Positions 1 to 7,225 of a stretch of 18,617 bases of DNA are shown piece by piece (position 1 is the first letter of the stretch; every line of letters begins with the position of its first letter). Below the pieces are notes generated by a model. It saw nothing but the letters and a program-made list of their open reading frames with translations. It had not been told where the DNA came from and ran no database searches. This DNA is from an uncultured Bacteroidales bacterium (GTDB lineage: Bacteria; Bacteroidota; Bacteroidia; Bacteroidales; Paludibacteraceae), in contig CALDPN010000074.1 of the NCBI GenBank assembly GCA_937911235.1, positions 1 through 18,617 on the forward strand. Reading direction: 5' to 3'. The position numbers were made by a program, and so were the translations under genes.

Positions 1-638
1 AAATGGACATTAAAGTAGATGGTCTATCTTACGAAATCCTAGAAAGAGCACTTGCTCAAGCTCGCGAAGGTCGTATGCATATTCTTGGTAAAATCCAAGA
101 AACTATCGCTGAGCCACGCGAAGACCTTAAACCACATGCTCCACGCATCGTAACCATGAATGTTCCAAAAGACATGATTGGTGCTATCATTGGCCCTGGT
201 GGTAAAATCATCCAAGCTATGCAAGCAGAAAGTGGTGCTAGCATTTCTATCGAAGAAAAAGACGAATGTGGCTTAGTAGAAATTGCTGCTACAAACAAAG
301 AATCTTTAGACTGCGCAGTACGCAAAGTGAAAGCTATCGTGGCTGTTCCAGAAGTAGGCGAAACTTACGATTCTGTGGTTAAATCTATTATGCCTTACGG
401 TGCATTCGTAGAATTTATGCCAGGAAAAGAAGGTTTACTTCACATTTCTGAAATTAGCTGGGCTCGTATCGAAGATATGGAAAAAGCTGGTCTTAAAGAA
501 GGTGACCACATCGACGTGAAACTTCTAGAAATAGACAAAAAGACAGGTAAATACAAACTTTCTCACAAAGTTTTAACTCCTCGCCCTCCACGCCCTGCAA
601 AACCAGAGGCTAAGGCAGAAGAAAAACCTGCAGAATAA
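1..638 (+). CDS. pnp: Polyribonucleotide nucleotidyltransferase (PNPase), C-terminal part
   Basis: This is the 3' end of pnp, the phosphorolytic 3'-5' exoribonuclease used in mRNA decay; the 5' part lies outside the window. The visible 211 residues begin in the conserved end of the second RNase PH core domain (MDIKVDGLSYEIL, then ALAQAREGRMHIL). A KH domain follows (about residues 47-112, with the GPGGKIIQ loop), then an S1 RNA-binding domain (about 120-192, with YGAFVEF and GLLHISEIS). The last 20 or so residues are a Pro/Lys/Ala/Glu-rich tail, common in this family. The ATG at base 3 is an internal methionine, not the start. A strong hairpin terminator follows the stop codon, so pnp is not co-transcribed with the next gene. 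Identification rests on well-known motifs and is firm. Confidence 0.97.
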   Translation, partial: MDIKVDGLSYEILERALAQAREGRMHILGKIQETIAEPREDLKPHAPRIVTMNVPKDMIGAIIGPGGKIIQAMQAESGASISIEEKDECGLVEIAATNKESLDCAVRKVKAIVAVPEVGETYDSVVKSIMPYGAFVEFMPGKEGLLHISEISWARIEDMEKAGLKEGDHIDVKLLEIDKKTGKYKLSHKVLTPRPPRPAKPEAKAEEKPAE

Positions 639-664
639 TAATTAAAAATCGTTTCACACGATAT

Positions 665-699
665 ACCCCGAAAGTTTCATAAAAAACTTTCGGGGTTTT
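665..699 (+). terminator. Rho-independent terminator after pnp
   Basis: A 13-bp perfect stem (665-677 with 684-696) containing CCCCGAAAG/CTTTCGGGG has a 6-nt loop and runs into TTTTA. It sits about 27 nt after the pnp stop codon. Its T-run also falls where the -33 box of the next promoter would be. Confidence 0.9.
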
Positions 700-727
700 A
701 TTATGTCAAAAATTTATCGTATTTTTG
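696..727 (+). promoter_or_regulatory. Candidate Bacteroidetes promoter for the YfhO-family gene
   Basis: TATTTTTG at 720-727 matches the Bacteroidetes -7 consensus TAnnTTTG. Exactly 20 nt upstream is TTTT (696-699), a weak version of the -33 TTTG, which belongs to the T-run of the pnp terminator. The ATG at 752 lies 24 nt downstream. The -7 match is seen directly; its use as a promoter is inferred. Confidence 0.45.
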
Positions 728-751
728 GGGTCTATTTTTTACACTATTTTT

Positions 752-3286
752 ATGAAAAAAGCAATCCCACACATTATTGCAATCGTTTCATTTCTTATAA
801 TCACATTTGCATATCTTTCACCTGTATTTTCAGGCAAAGATATATTTGGTGGCGACACACAAAGTTATGTAGGCATGGCTCATGAAGCCAACACCTATAA
901 TGCTACACATGATGAGCAAACACTTTGGACTGGCTCTATGTTTTCTGGTATGCCTACCTACCAAATCTGCATGAAAGATGATAGTAGTATTATATCTATA
1001 CTAGACGACACATTACGCCTTCTGCCTGGACCTGTGTATAAGGTATTTTTATATCTAGTGGGATTTTATATACTTCTTATAGCATTTGGTCTTTCGCCAT
1101 ACCTTGCCATTGCAGGTAGTATAGCCTTTTCATTTGGGTCGTACAACCTTATTATACTAGTAGCTGGGCATAATACCAAAGCTATAGCAATTGCTTATAT
1201 GGCACCTATTATTGCTTCAATTTATCTTGGTTTCAAAAAAGAAAAACCATACCTTGGTGCCACCCTACTCGCCCTATTTTTAGGACTTGGTCTATATGCA
1301 AACCATATTCAAATCATATATTACACCCTATTTATAGCACTTATTCTTGGTATTTCTGAAATTATTTTCGCTATAAAAGAAAAAACAATAAAAAAATTCT
1401 TGCTTAGCACAGCGTTTCTTTGCCTTGGTGCTATGTTAGCCGTAGGCTTGAATGCTACACGACTTATAACCACTGCAGAATATAGCAAATACACTATGCG
1501 TGGCGATAGCAATGGGCTTACTCTAATAGAATCTGGCGACAAACATGGTCTTGACATAGACTACATCACAGCTTGGAGTTATGGAATAGACGAGACCCTT
1601 ACACTGCTTATTCCAGACTTCAAAGGCGGTTCGTCTGCCACATATCTAGATGCAGACAGCCATACTGCTCAGAAAATGGGGCAACTAACAGGTTTTAGAG
1701 ATACAGGAAAAGATCTTTCTAGCACAGATAAAGAAAGACTTGCACGCACAAACAACCCTAAAAACCTTGCGGAACTAATGTACATACAACCTATGCCAAC
1801 ATACTGGGGCACACAACCATTTACTTCTGGCCCTGTATATGCTGGCGCAATAGTATGTTTCTTATTTATTGTTGGTTGTATTATAGTGTCAAATAGACAA
1901 CGTTATTGGCTAATTGCTGCCACCATTTTAGGCATTCTGCTTTCATGGGGACACAATTTTATGCCATTTACAGAGTTTTTCGTAAACTATGTACCTCTTT
2001 ACGACAAATTCCGTACGGTATCTATGACACTTACAATCAGTTGTTTATGTATGGCAATTTTAGCATTCCTAGCCATTAAAGAACTAACATCTGAAAGTGT
2101 TGATACAAAAGAAAAACTAAAAGCTCTTTATATAGGTGCAGGCATCACAGGTGGTTTATGCTTACTTTTTGCGTTAATACCTTCATTAGCAGGAGATTTT
2201 AGCACTTCATCAGACAACTCATACGGAAGCACATATAGTTTCTTAACCCAGACCCTACCACTAGACCGTATGGAAATGCTTCAGTCTGATGCCCTACGCT
2301 CACTAATATTCATTGCACTTGCATTTGTACTTCTTTTCTTCTATGTTAAAGGTAAAATCAAGGCTTTAGTGGCATCAATTGCACTTATTATTCTTTGCGC
2401 AGCAGATATGATTCCTGTGGCACACAGATACCTAAACGAAAGAAGTTTTGTAAAAAAAGAGGTTACCAACAAACCATTTAGCGCATCTGACGCAGACAAA
2501 TACATTTTAGCAGATAAAACAGAAGATTTCCGCGTATTAAATCTTACCGTAGATATTTTCAACAGCTCTGCACCATCATATTTTCACAAAAATGTGGGAG
2601 GATATAGCGCTGTAAAACTACGTAGATATCAAGAACTTATCGAAGTACACCTTTCTAAAGAAATTAGAAATTTCAAATATTCACTTAAAACCATTAGCAC
2701 ACTTGCCGAAGCCGAAGAAGCATTCAAACAAACCCCTGTGCTTAATATGCTTAATACAAAATATGTGATTTATGCACCACAGGCTATGCCTATTGTAAAC
2801 CCATACAAAATGGGCAACGCATGGCTAGTGGATAATGTAAATTTGGTAAACTCTGCCGACGAAGAAATGCTTTCTTTAGGACTTGACTCACTTACAAACA
2901 CAGTAATTGTGGATAAATCTACAGAAAATGCACCTGCGGACAAAAAATACAACAGTGCAAACGGCAAAATAGAACTTATCAATTACGAACCAAATGTAAT
3001 GACCTATAAGTTCTCTAGTGCAGAAGACCAGCTTGCTGTTTTCTCAGAAATTTATTACCCAGACGGTTGGAATGCCTATATAAATGGCGAAAAAGCCACA
3101 TATTTTAGAGCTAACTACCTACTTAGAGCCATGAATCTTAAAGCAGGTGACTACACTATTGAGTTTCGCTTTGAGCCAAAATCTTACGATATTGGAAAAA
3201 TTTTATCAATTATTTGCTCAATACTCTTGACAACGGCTCTTGCATATATTATCTTTGCAGTTTGTAAGAAAGATTTTATAAGGTAA
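752..3286 (+). CDS. YfhO-family multi-spanning membrane protein
   Basis: This 844-residue polytopic membrane protein belongs to the YfhO family (PF09586 type). The N-terminus is a hydrophobic segment at about residues 4-24, followed by an extracytoplasmic loop with GGDTQSY. Many further hydrophobic segments follow at about 95-235 and 365-550. A large soluble C-terminal region (about 585-815) ends with the family pattern GWNAYINGEKA, RANYLLRA and AGDYTIEFRFEP, then a last transmembrane helix and a basic tail. The overall layout resembles GT-C type glycosyltransferases. B. subtilis YfhO has been linked to glycosylation of lipoteichoic acid; the substrate in Bacteroidota is not evident here. The ATG at 752 was chosen because upstream in-frame codons run into the promoter region and the hydrophobic segment starts right after it. 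It is probably a single-gene transcript from its own promoter. Confidence 0.88.
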   Translation: MKKAIPHIIAIVSFLIITFAYLSPVFSGKDIFGGDTQSYVGMAHEANTYNATHDEQTLWTGSMFSGMPTYQICMKDDSSIISILDDTLRLLPGPVYKVFLYLVGFYILLIAFGLSPYLAIAGSIAFSFGSYNLIILVAGHNTKAIAIAYMAPIIASIYLGFKKEKPYLGATLLALFLGLGLYANHIQIIYYTLFIALILGISEIIFAIKEKTIKKFLLSTAFLCLGAMLAVGLNATRLITTAEYSKYTMRGDSNGLTLIESGDKHGLDIDYITAWSYGIDETLTLLIPDFKGGSSATYLDADSHTAQKMGQLTGFRDTGKDLSSTDKERLARTNNPKNLAELMYIQPMPTYWGTQPFTSGPVYAGAIVCFLFIVGCIIVSNRQRYWLIAATILGILLSWGHNFMPFTEFFVNYVPLYDKFRTVSMTLTISCLCMAILAFLAIKELTSESVDTKEKLKALYIGAGITGGLCLLFALIPSLAGDFSTSSDNSYGSTYSFLTQTLPLDRMEMLQSDALRSLIFIALAFVLLFFYVKGKIKALVASIALIILCAADMIPVAHRYLNERSFVKKEVTNKPFSASDADKYILADKTEDFRVLNLTVDIFNSSAPSYFHKNVGGYSAVKLRRYQELIEVHLSKEIRNFKYSLKTISTLAEAEEAFKQTPVLNMLNTKYVIYAPQAMPIVNPYKMGNAWLVDNVNLVNSADEEMLSLGLDSLTNTVIVDKSTENAPADKKYNSANGKIELINYEPNVMTYKFSSAEDQLAVFSEIYYPDGWNAYINGEKATYFRANYLLRAMNLKAGDYTIEFRFEPKSYDIGKILSIICSILLTTALAYIIFAVCKKDFIR

Positions 3287-3306
3287 TTTTCACGTTGCCC
3301 TCGTCC

Positions 3307-3390
3307 TCAAAATCCTCGAGTACCTATGTACACTCCGGTTTTTCAGACTTCGGGACGCCTAAAAATTCCTCTTCTAAAATCATTCTTAGG
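3307..3390. repeat. Intergenic imperfect palindromic element (possible dispersed repeat)
   Basis: In the 123-nt gap before ftsX there are two hairpins. The first has arms at 3307-3323 and 3328-3345: TCAAAATCC pairs imperfectly with GGTTTTTCA, and GAGT/ACTC and GTAC flank a CTAT centre. The second pairs CCTAAAAAT (3358-3366) with ATTCTTAGG (3382-3390), with one mismatch. Base composition is richer in GC than the surroundings. It has the look of the REP-like dispersed intergenic repeats known in many genomes, but no second copy exists in this window, so the repeat status is inferred. There is no T-run, so it is a poor terminator. Confidence 0.45.
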
Positions 3391-3409
3391 GATTAGTAAA
3401 AAAAAAACA

Positions 3410-4288
3410 ATGAACAATAAATCACAACTTTCTGTTGGACATATATTCAACTCAAGACTAACCAGTATAATTAGTATCTCTTTGGTACTGTTTCTTATTG
3501 GTCTTACCACATTAATTTTACTTTTAACTAGCGAGTTATCTGTTTACGTACGCGAAAACCTAACTATGTCTGTAGTGTTAAAAGATGAGGCAAAACTTGT
3601 AGACGTACAAAAACTACAAAAAAACATAGATGCCTCAGTCTACGCTAAATCTACCGAATACATCGACAAAGAGCGTGCCGCCAAAGAACTTGCAGAAGAG
3701 TTAGGTCAAGACCCAACAGAATTTCTTGGCTACAATCCACTACTTGGCTCTATTGAACTAAGACTAAACTCAGACTATGCAAACAACGACAGCATAGCCA
3801 TGATAGAAGCCGAACTTCATAAATATCCTCTTGTTAAAGAAGTTATTTACCAAAAAGACTTAATAGAGATTATAAATCAAAACGTAAGTAGAATTTCTGC
3901 CATTCTTATGGGGCTTTCTATCTTACTTCTTATAGTTTCATATGCACTTATTAGCAATACAGTTCGACTTACAGTATATGCTAAACGTTTCATTATTCAT
4001 ACTATGAAACTTGTAGGTGCCACAGGAAATTTCATTCGCCGCCCATTCCTTGCACAAGGAGCAATAACTGGATTAATATCATCATTTATTGCTATGGGAC
4101 TTCTATCTGGTATGATATTCCTTATCCAATCAGAACTTAGCGACTTATTATCTATGGAAAGTATAAACTCTCTTCTTATATCTTTCCTAGTTATGTTAAT
4201 ATCAGGTATCCTAATCACTACTATTTCCACATTCCTATCTGTGGGACGTTATTTACGTCTGCAAGTAGATGATATGTATTACATTTAA
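3410..4288 (+). CDS. ftsX: Cell division protein FtsX
   Basis: This is the 292-residue integral membrane partner of the ATPase FtsE. The FtsEX complex couples cytosolic ATP hydrolysis to activation of peptidoglycan hydrolases at the division site. The topology is typical: a short cytosolic N-terminus, TM1 (about 17-40), a periplasmic domain (about 41-155), then three transmembrane helices. Between TM2 and TM3 lies the highly conserved stretch MKLVGATGNFIRRPF. The open frame can be extended upstream to 3326, but those codons come from the palindromic intergenic element. The ATG at 3410 follows an A-rich tract and gives the MNNKSQLSVGHIFNSRL start expected in Bacteroidota. ftsE is not next to it, which is usual in this phylum. 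The DUF3098 gene starts 3 nt after the stop, so they form one transcript. Confidence 0.93.
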   Translation: MNNKSQLSVGHIFNSRLTSIISISLVLFLIGLTTLILLLTSELSVYVRENLTMSVVLKDEAKLVDVQKLQKNIDASVYAKSTEYIDKERAAKELAEELGQDPTEFLGYNPLLGSIELRLNSDYANNDSIAMIEAELHKYPLVKEVIYQKDLIEIINQNVSRISAILMGLSILLLIVSYALISNTVRLTVYAKRFIIHTMKLVGATGNFIRRPFLAQGAITGLISSFIAMGLLSGMIFLIQSELSDLLSMESINSLLISFLVMLISGILITTISTFLSVGRYLRLQVDDMYYI

Positions 4289-4291
4289 TTT

Positions 4292-4531
4292 ATGAAAGAA
4301 GAAAATAAACTAAACCTACGTTTAGGCAAGAAAAACCTTGTTGCTATAAGCATAAGCGTTGTTATTATATTAATAGGTTATGTCTTAATGATGGTAGGAC
4401 CAGTTTCTACCGATGGTAATTTTGAGCCAGACATATTCTCAACCAGAAGACTTATCATAGGCCCTATGATAGTTTTCTTTGGTTATTTATCAGTAATTGT
4501 GGCAATTTTATACAAAAAGAATAAAACATGA
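4292..4531 (+). CDS. DUF3098 family small membrane protein
   Basis: This is a 79-residue protein with two predicted transmembrane helices (about 15-36 and 51-74). The segment between them contains the family pattern FEPDIFSTRR. It matches the DUF3098 family of Bacteroidota, which regularly lies between ftsX and uppP; its function is unknown. It starts 3 nt after ftsX and its stop codon overlaps the uppP start (ATGA at 4528-4531), so the genes are probably translationally coupled. The location suggests a role in envelope or division, but that is only guilt by association. Confidence 0.85.
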   Translation: MKEENKLNLRLGKKNLVAISISVVIILIGYVLMMVGPVSTDGNFEPDIFSTRRLIIGPMIVFFGYLSVIVAILYKKNKT

Positions 4532-5316
4532 ATTGGTACGAAGCTATTATTTTAGGCCTTATTCAAGGACTAACAGAGTTTTTACCTGTTAGTAGTAGTG
4601 GTCACTTAGAAATTGGCCAAGCCATTTTTGGCACTGCTAGTGAAGAAAATCTTTCATTTACCGTGGCAGTACACGTGGCTACAGTTTTAAGTACTATCGT
4701 AATTCTTTGGAAGGAAATTTCATTCCTTTTCAAAGGTCTTTTCACCAAAACTTGGAACACAGAAAAAGACTATATCGCTAAAATTGCAATCTCTTGCATC
4801 CCTATTTTTATAGTAGGTATGTTTTTCAAAGAAGAAGTGGAATCGCTATTTGGAAGCGGTCTTACCATTGTAGGATGCTGCCTTATTGTAACATCACTTC
4901 TACTTGCATTTTCATACTATGCAAAACCTAGAATAAAAGAAAATATTTCATATCTTGATGCATTTATCATAGGTATTGGCCAGGCATTTGCGGTACTTCC
5001 AGGTCTTTCACGCTCTGGTACAACTATTGCCACAGGTCTTCTTCTTGGCAACAAGAAAGAAAACATGGCACAGTTTTCATTCCTTATGGTACTTGTGCCT
5101 ATTTTAGGCGAAGCTCTGCTAGACACAGTAAAAATGATAAGCGAAGGAGTAACTATGGATAGCAACACCCTAAACCTAGCGTTAGGTTTCCTTGCTGCAT
5201 TTATTTCAGGTTGCTTCGCTTGTAAGTTTATGATAAATGTGGTGAGAAAAGGTAAATTAATTTACTTCGCAATATATTGTTTAATTGCTGGTGGATTGGC
5301 ACTATTATTAAGTTAA
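4528..5316 (+). CDS. uppP: Undecaprenyl-diphosphatase UppP (BacA)
   Basis: This is a 262-residue inner-membrane phosphatase. It converts undecaprenyl pyrophosphate to undecaprenyl phosphate, recycling the lipid carrier for peptidoglycan and other surface polymers; overexpression gives bacitracin resistance in other bacteria. Both family signatures are present: QGLTEFLPVSSSGHL at residues 13-27, with the catalytic glutamate E17, and PGLSRSGTT at 158-166, with the active-site arginine R162. About seven or eight hydrophobic segments and the length fit BacA/UppP well. It overlaps the upstream DUF3098 gene by 4 nt, and truB follows 6 nt after its stop, so it lies in the middle of an ftsX-DUF3098-uppP-truB operon. 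Confidence 0.97.
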   Translation: MNWYEAIILGLIQGLTEFLPVSSSGHLEIGQAIFGTASEENLSFTVAVHVATVLSTIVILWKEISFLFKGLFTKTWNTEKDYIAKIAISCIPIFIVGMFFKEEVESLFGSGLTIVGCCLIVTSLLLAFSYYAKPRIKENISYLDAFIIGIGQAFAVLPGLSRSGTTIATGLLLGNKKENMAQFSFLMVLVPILGEALLDTVKMISEGVTMDSNTLNLALGFLAAFISGCFACKFMINVVRKGKLIYFAIYCLIAGGLALLLS

Positions 5317-5322
5317 AAAGAA

Positions 5323-6006
5323 GTGGATACAGTTTTATATTTCGACAAGCCACTAGGATGGACATCTTTCAATCTTGTTAATAGAGTGAGAGGTGTACTT
5401 AGCCGTCATTTAGGCGTAAAAAAACTTAAAGTAGGACATGCAGGCACATTAGACCCACTTGCCACTGGAGTGATGATTCTTTGCACAGGCAAAAACACCA
5501 AACTTATTGAAAGTTTTCAATATCAAACCAAGGAATACATTGCCACCATCAAACTTGGTGCCACTACTCCTTCTTTCGATTTGGAAACAGAAGTTGATGC
5601 TGAGTACCCTATAGAACACATCACAGAGGAACTTGTAAAAGAAACTCTATATAAGTTCATTGGCGAAATACAACAAATTCCACCTACCTATTCTGCAATA
5701 AAAATCAATGGCAAACGTGCCTACGAATATGCTAGAAAAGGTGATGATGTGGAGCTAAAACCAAAAACTCTAGTTATAGATGAAATAGAACTTCTGGATT
5801 ATAAAATGCCAGAGATTGTAGTGAGAGTGGTTTGTAGTAAAGGCACATACATTAGAGCATTGGCAAGAGACATTGGCGAGGCTTTAAATAGCGGTGGTCA
5901 TTTGACAGCTCTTAGACGCACACAAATTGGCGACATCCGCGTGGAAAACTGCCAACAATACGAAGATTTTGTAAAAAATTTAAATAATATAATAACAACA
6001 GAGTAA
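5323..6006 (+). CDS. truB: tRNA pseudouridine(55) synthase TruB
   Basis: This 227-residue enzyme isomerises U55 to pseudouridine in the T-loop of tRNAs. It opens with the family's N-terminal motif (LYFDKPLGWTSF, residues 5-16). Next comes the catalytic block GHAGTLDPLATG at 38-49, with the nucleophile D44. YSAIKINGKRAYEYAR (123-138) and CSKGTYIRALARDIGE (171-186) follow. The C-terminal PUA-type extension found in many TruB proteins is short or absent, as in other Bacteroidota. The start is a GTG at 5323; there is no in-frame ATG nearby, and the motif at residue 5 fixes this start. It follows uppP by 6 nt and is probably the last gene tightly coupled in this operon, before the repeat in front of queA. 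Confidence 0.96.
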   Translation: MDTVLYFDKPLGWTSFNLVNRVRGVLSRHLGVKKLKVGHAGTLDPLATGVMILCTGKNTKLIESFQYQTKEYIATIKLGATTPSFDLETEVDAEYPIEHITEELVKETLYKFIGEIQQIPPTYSAIKINGKRAYEYARKGDDVELKPKTLVIDEIELLDYKMPEIVVRVVCSKGTYIRALARDIGEALNSGGHLTALRRTQIGDIRVENCQQYEDFVKNLNNIITTE

Positions 6007-6015
6007 AGACTAGGG

Positions 6016-6048
6016 TAACTCCTAACTCCTAACTCCTAACTCCTAACT
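6016..6048 (+). repeat. Heptanucleotide tandem repeat (TAACTCC)4 upstream of queA
   Basis: Four perfect head-to-tail copies of TAACTCC (6016-6043) and a partial fifth (TAACT, 6044-6048) fill most of the 46-nt gap between truB and queA. The repeat ends 4 nt before the queA ATG. All three forward frames acquire TAA stops because the unit length is not a multiple of three, so it is not coding. Slipped-strand changes in copy number would alter the spacing in the queA translation-initiation region. Confidence 0.85.
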
Positions 6049-6052
6049 TTAT

Positions 6053-7105
6053 ATGAAATTATCTCAATTTAGATTTAAGTTACCAGAAGAACAAATCGCA
6101 CAGTATCCTGCAAAATACCGTGACGAGTCTCGTTTACTTGTGCTTCACAAAGATACAGGTGAAATCGAACACAAGAAATTTTCAGACATTATAGATTATT
6201 TCGGGAAAGACGACTTGTTTATCTTCAACGATACTAAAGTTTTCCCTGCTAGACTATACGGAAACAAGGAAAAAACTGGTGCAAAAATAGAAGTATTCTT
6301 ACTTAGAGAACTTAATCAAGAATTAAGATTGTGGGACGTGCTTGTAGATCCTGCTCGTAAAATTCGTATCGGCAATAAACTTTATTTTGGCGAAGACGAT
6401 TCACTTGTAGCAGAAGTAATCGACAATACCACTTCTCGTGGTCGTACTCTTCGTTTCCTTTTCGACGGAGACCACGATTCATTTAAAGAAGTGCTTTATA
6501 GCATGGGTGAAACTCCACTTCCAAGAAACTATATCACTCGCGATGTAGAGCCAGAAGACGCAGAACGTTATCAAACTATTTTTGCGAAAAACGAAGGTGC
6601 TGTGGTTGCTCCTAGTGCTGCCCTACACTTTAGCCGCGAACTATTAAAACTAATGGAAATTAATGATATTAATCACACCTTCATTACCCTACACGCTAGT
6701 TTAGGCAATTTCCGCGAAATCGACGTAGAAGACTTAACCAAACACAAAACTGAGTCTGAACAACTTATTGTGAGCGAAGAAGCTTGCAATATGATCAATA
6801 CCACACAAGACAATATGAAAAGAATTTGTGCTATTGGTACCACTGTGATGCGTGCTCTAGAAACAGCCGTATGTACAGAAGGTCACGTAAAAAGCTTCGA
6901 TGGTTGGACAAATAAATTTATCTTCCCTCCATACGACTTTACAGTGGCAAATTCTATGGTTGCAAACTTCTATGCACCAGAGTCTCAACTTCTTATGATG
7001 ACAGCTGCGTTTGGTGGTTACGAAAACGTAATGAATGCATACGAGGTGGCTGTTAAAGAAGGTTACAGATTTGGTTGCTACGGCGATGCAATGCTTATTA
7101 TCTAA
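6053..7105 (+). CDS. queA: S-adenosylmethionine:tRNA ribosyltransferase-isomerase QueA
   Basis: This 350-residue enzyme transfers and isomerises the ribose of S-adenosylmethionine onto preQ1 in tRNA, making epoxyqueuosine at position 34. Recognisable QueA features are the N-terminus (FRFKLPEEQIAQYPA, residues 6-20), RDESRLLV (23-30) and FIFNDTKVFPARLYG (56-70). Further on are GETPLPRNYITR (152-163) and the substrate-binding block around residues 182-194. That block reads GAVVAPSAALHFS, where most family members have AAPTAGLHF, a mild deviation. Length fits the family. The ATG at 6053 lies just after the heptanucleotide repeat. It is probably transcribed with truB, since no terminator lies between them. 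Confidence 0.95.
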   Translation: MKLSQFRFKLPEEQIAQYPAKYRDESRLLVLHKDTGEIEHKKFSDIIDYFGKDDLFIFNDTKVFPARLYGNKEKTGAKIEVFLLRELNQELRLWDVLVDPARKIRIGNKLYFGEDDSLVAEVIDNTTSRGRTLRFLFDGDHDSFKEVLYSMGETPLPRNYITRDVEPEDAERYQTIFAKNEGAVVAPSAALHFSRELLKLMEINDINHTFITLHASLGNFREIDVEDLTKHKTESEQLIVSEEACNMINTTQDNMKRICAIGTTVMRALETAVCTEGHVKSFDGWTNKFIFPPYDFTVANSMVANFYAPESQLLMMTAAFGGYENVMNAYEVAVKEGYRFGCYGDAMLII

Positions 7106-7126
7106 TATTATTTGATACAATTTTTA

Positions 7127-7158
7127 TTTGGCGAATCTAAATATATTTACTATATTCG
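7127..7158 (+). promoter_or_regulatory. Bacteroidetes-type promoter of secDF
   Basis: TTTG at 7127-7130 (-33 box) and TATATTCG at 7151-7158 (-7 box, one mismatch to TAnnTTTG) are separated by exactly 20 nt, the spacing expected for the Bacteroidetes primary sigma factor. Transcription would begin near 7165, leaving a leader of about 60 nt before the secDF ATG. This is the best two-box promoter in the window. Confidence 0.6.
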
Positions 7159-7168
7159 CACCTTGTTT

Positions 7169-7186
7169 TTTGGGCCTGAGCCCAAA
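7169..7186 (+). other. Hairpin in the secDF leader
   Basis: TTTGGGC-CTGA-GCCCAAA forms a perfect 7-bp stem with a 4-nt loop. It lies almost at the predicted 5' end of the secDF mRNA and 39 nt before the ATG. No T-run follows, so it is not a standard terminator. A role as a 5' stabilising hairpin or protein-binding site is possible but unproven. Confidence 0.5.
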
Positions 7187-7225
7187 CAATTAACCTTAAA
7201 AACAATTTAATAACTAATTTACAAT

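Noticed and set aside
3..5. ATG at base 3 as the pnp start codon
   Set aside because: The residues after it belong to the middle of PNPase, just before the KH domain. The gene starts outside the window.
703..885. Small open frame of 60 codons overlapping the start of the YfhO-family gene
   Set aside because: It is a different frame of the same DNA, with no family resemblance and no separate promoter. The 752 frame gives a complete family member.
3326..3409. Upstream extension of ftsX by 28 codons from an ATG at 3326
   Set aside because: The added codons come from the palindromic intergenic element and do not look like FtsX. The ATG at 3410 gives the expected short cytosolic N-terminus before TM1.
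6016..6048. CRISPR-like array
   Set aside because: The units are 7 nt, directly adjacent and without spacers, so it is a simple tandem repeat.
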